A stretch of DNA of 23,126 nt from contig CAZESH010000031.1 in assembly GCA_964514665.1 (NCBI GenBank), positions 1 to 23,126 of the forward strand. The letters are read 5' to 3'. This document shows positions 22,541 through 23,126 of this stretch, piece after piece (the first letter of the stretch is position 1; every line of letters starts with the position of its first letter). Under the pieces are notes generated by a model. The model was not told where the DNA came from, did no database searches, and saw only the letters and a list, made by a program, of their open reading frames with translations. A program made the position numbers and the translations under genes. The DNA is from CAZESH01 sp964514665 (GTDB lineage: Bacteria; Bacillota; Bacilli; Paenibacillales; KCTC-25726).

Positions 22541-23126
22541 TCACTGACCCAGCAGCAGCTGTGCAAGCTTGGCCATGCCCTGCATGATATTGACCTGCAA
22601 ACTGAACAGGGGATCGATCGTCATTCGCCGCAAAGGGGGGATAAATACGAGCAGCAAAAAAACAAACACGCCCCAATGCTCATACTGCGTCATCTTGGCC
22701 CGCGTCTCCTTCGGTGCCAAATCTTCGACTATCCGGTATCCGTCAAGCGGCGGAATCGGAATCAGATTGAAAATAAACAGCACAATATTCAACTGCACAA
22801 GCGTATTCAAAAACAGGAATAAAGCTTCCCCGCTTTTGTCGGCGAAAAATTGAAAACCGTTCAAGGCAATCAAGCGATAAATCAACAGGCCGATAAAGGC
22901 TACAATCAGATTGCTGAGAGGTCCCGCAGCAGATACGACGATGCCCATCAAACGGGGATATTTGAAATTTGCGCGGTTCACGGGAACAGGCTTTGCCCAG
23001 CCGAAGCCTGCAAGAAAGATCAAGATTGTGCCGAATACGTCCAAATGCTTGGCCGGATTGAGCGTCACTCTGCCCTGCAGCTTGGCTGTAGGATCCCCGA
23101 ACAGCGCCGACGTCCAGGCATGGGCA
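22541..23126 (-). CDS. Site-2 protease family (M50) membrane metalloprotease, N-terminus cut by window edge
   Basis: Intramembrane zinc metalloprotease of the rhomboid-unrelated M50 (S2P) family, YwhC/Rip-like short group. The 195 visible residues start inside the active-site helix: the last His of HExxH is in the AHAWTSALFGDPTA stretch at the window edge, the first part being outside. It is followed by GRVTLNPAKHLDVFGT, GFGWAKPVPVN and ISAAGPLSNL-like VSAAGPLSNLIVAF. The second catalytic block FNLIPIPPLDGYRI provides the metal-binding Asp. At least four hydrophobic segments are visible. An ATG-less internal GTG at 23068 could be taken for a start, but the frame is open to the edge and carries conserved family sequence upstream. 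Substrate unknown; such short forms are common in Firmicutes and not tied to sigma-factor release. Confidence 0.93.
   Translation of the reverse strand, partial: AHAWTSALFGDPTAKLQGRVTLNPAKHLDVFGTILIFLAGFGWAKPVPVNRANFKYPRLMGIVVSAAGPLSNLIVAFIGLLIYRLIALNGFQFFADKSGEALFLFLNTLVQLNIVLFIFNLIPIPPLDGYRIVEDLAPKETRAKMTQYEHWGVFVFLLLVFIPPLRRMTIDPLFSLQVNIMQGMAKLAQLLLGQ

Overview
The window reads as a chromosomal segment of a low-to-mid GC Firmicute, most likely a Paenibacillus-type (Paenibacillaceae) endospore former. The basis is three things: purine-rich Shine-Dalgarno sites before nearly every gene, spore-associated genes (yqfC, yqfD), and a gene order close to the Bacillus subtilis mtaB(yqeV)-yqeW-rpsU-yqeY-...-yqfC-yqfD-phoH-yqfF-ybeY-dgkA block. 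Most genes lie on the minus strand, so transcription runs from high to low coordinates. Only the MFS exporter and the Na/Pi-type transporter are on the plus strand. Two genes are cut by the window edges: dgkA loses its C-terminus and the M50 protease loses its N-terminus.

Layout in the direction of minus-strand transcription. (1) 23126-20278: a partial site-2-type M50 protease, then rsmE (16S rRNA m3U1498), then mtaB (methylthiolation of t6A37 in tRNA), ending at a clear hairpin terminator. (2) A NUDIX hydrolase at 20245-19820. It converges on the plus-strand Na/Pi-cotransporter gene (18849-19823) with a 4-nt overlap, and its own terminator lies inside the last codons of the opposite gene. 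(3) 18716-9842: an rRNA methyltransferase of the RlmI type, then addB and addA (the AddAB helicase-nuclease for double-strand break repair), tightly packed. (4) 9841-9421: a 421-bp non-coding gap dominated by a 305-bp imperfect palindrome (9458-9762). This is the most unusual structure here and may be a MITE or a long structured RNA. (5) A HinT-type HIT protein, then rpsU (ribosomal protein S21, GTG start) and yqeY behind a consensus sigma-A promoter, closed by a perfect-stem terminator. (6) A self-contained resistance module: a TetR repressor and a divergent DHA2/EmrB-type MFS exporter. They share a perfect 20-bp palindromic operator that fills the spacer of the exporter promoter. (7) 5562-1: yqfC, yqfD, phoH, the c-di-AMP phosphodiesterase pgpH/yqfF, ybeY and dgkA, an almost gap-free operon with several non-ATG starts.

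Functionally, the window combines ribosome and tRNA maturation (rsmE, mtaB, rlmI, ybeY, rpsU), recombinational repair (addAB), c-di-AMP turnover and envelope lipid recycling (pgpH, dgkA) and sporulation (yqfC, yqfD), plus one drug-export cassette that looks acquired. I found no phage, CRISPR, transposase, rRNA or tRNA gene. I do not see a clearly new multi-gene system. The best candidates for something undescribed are the 305-bp palindrome and several small regulatory arrangements.
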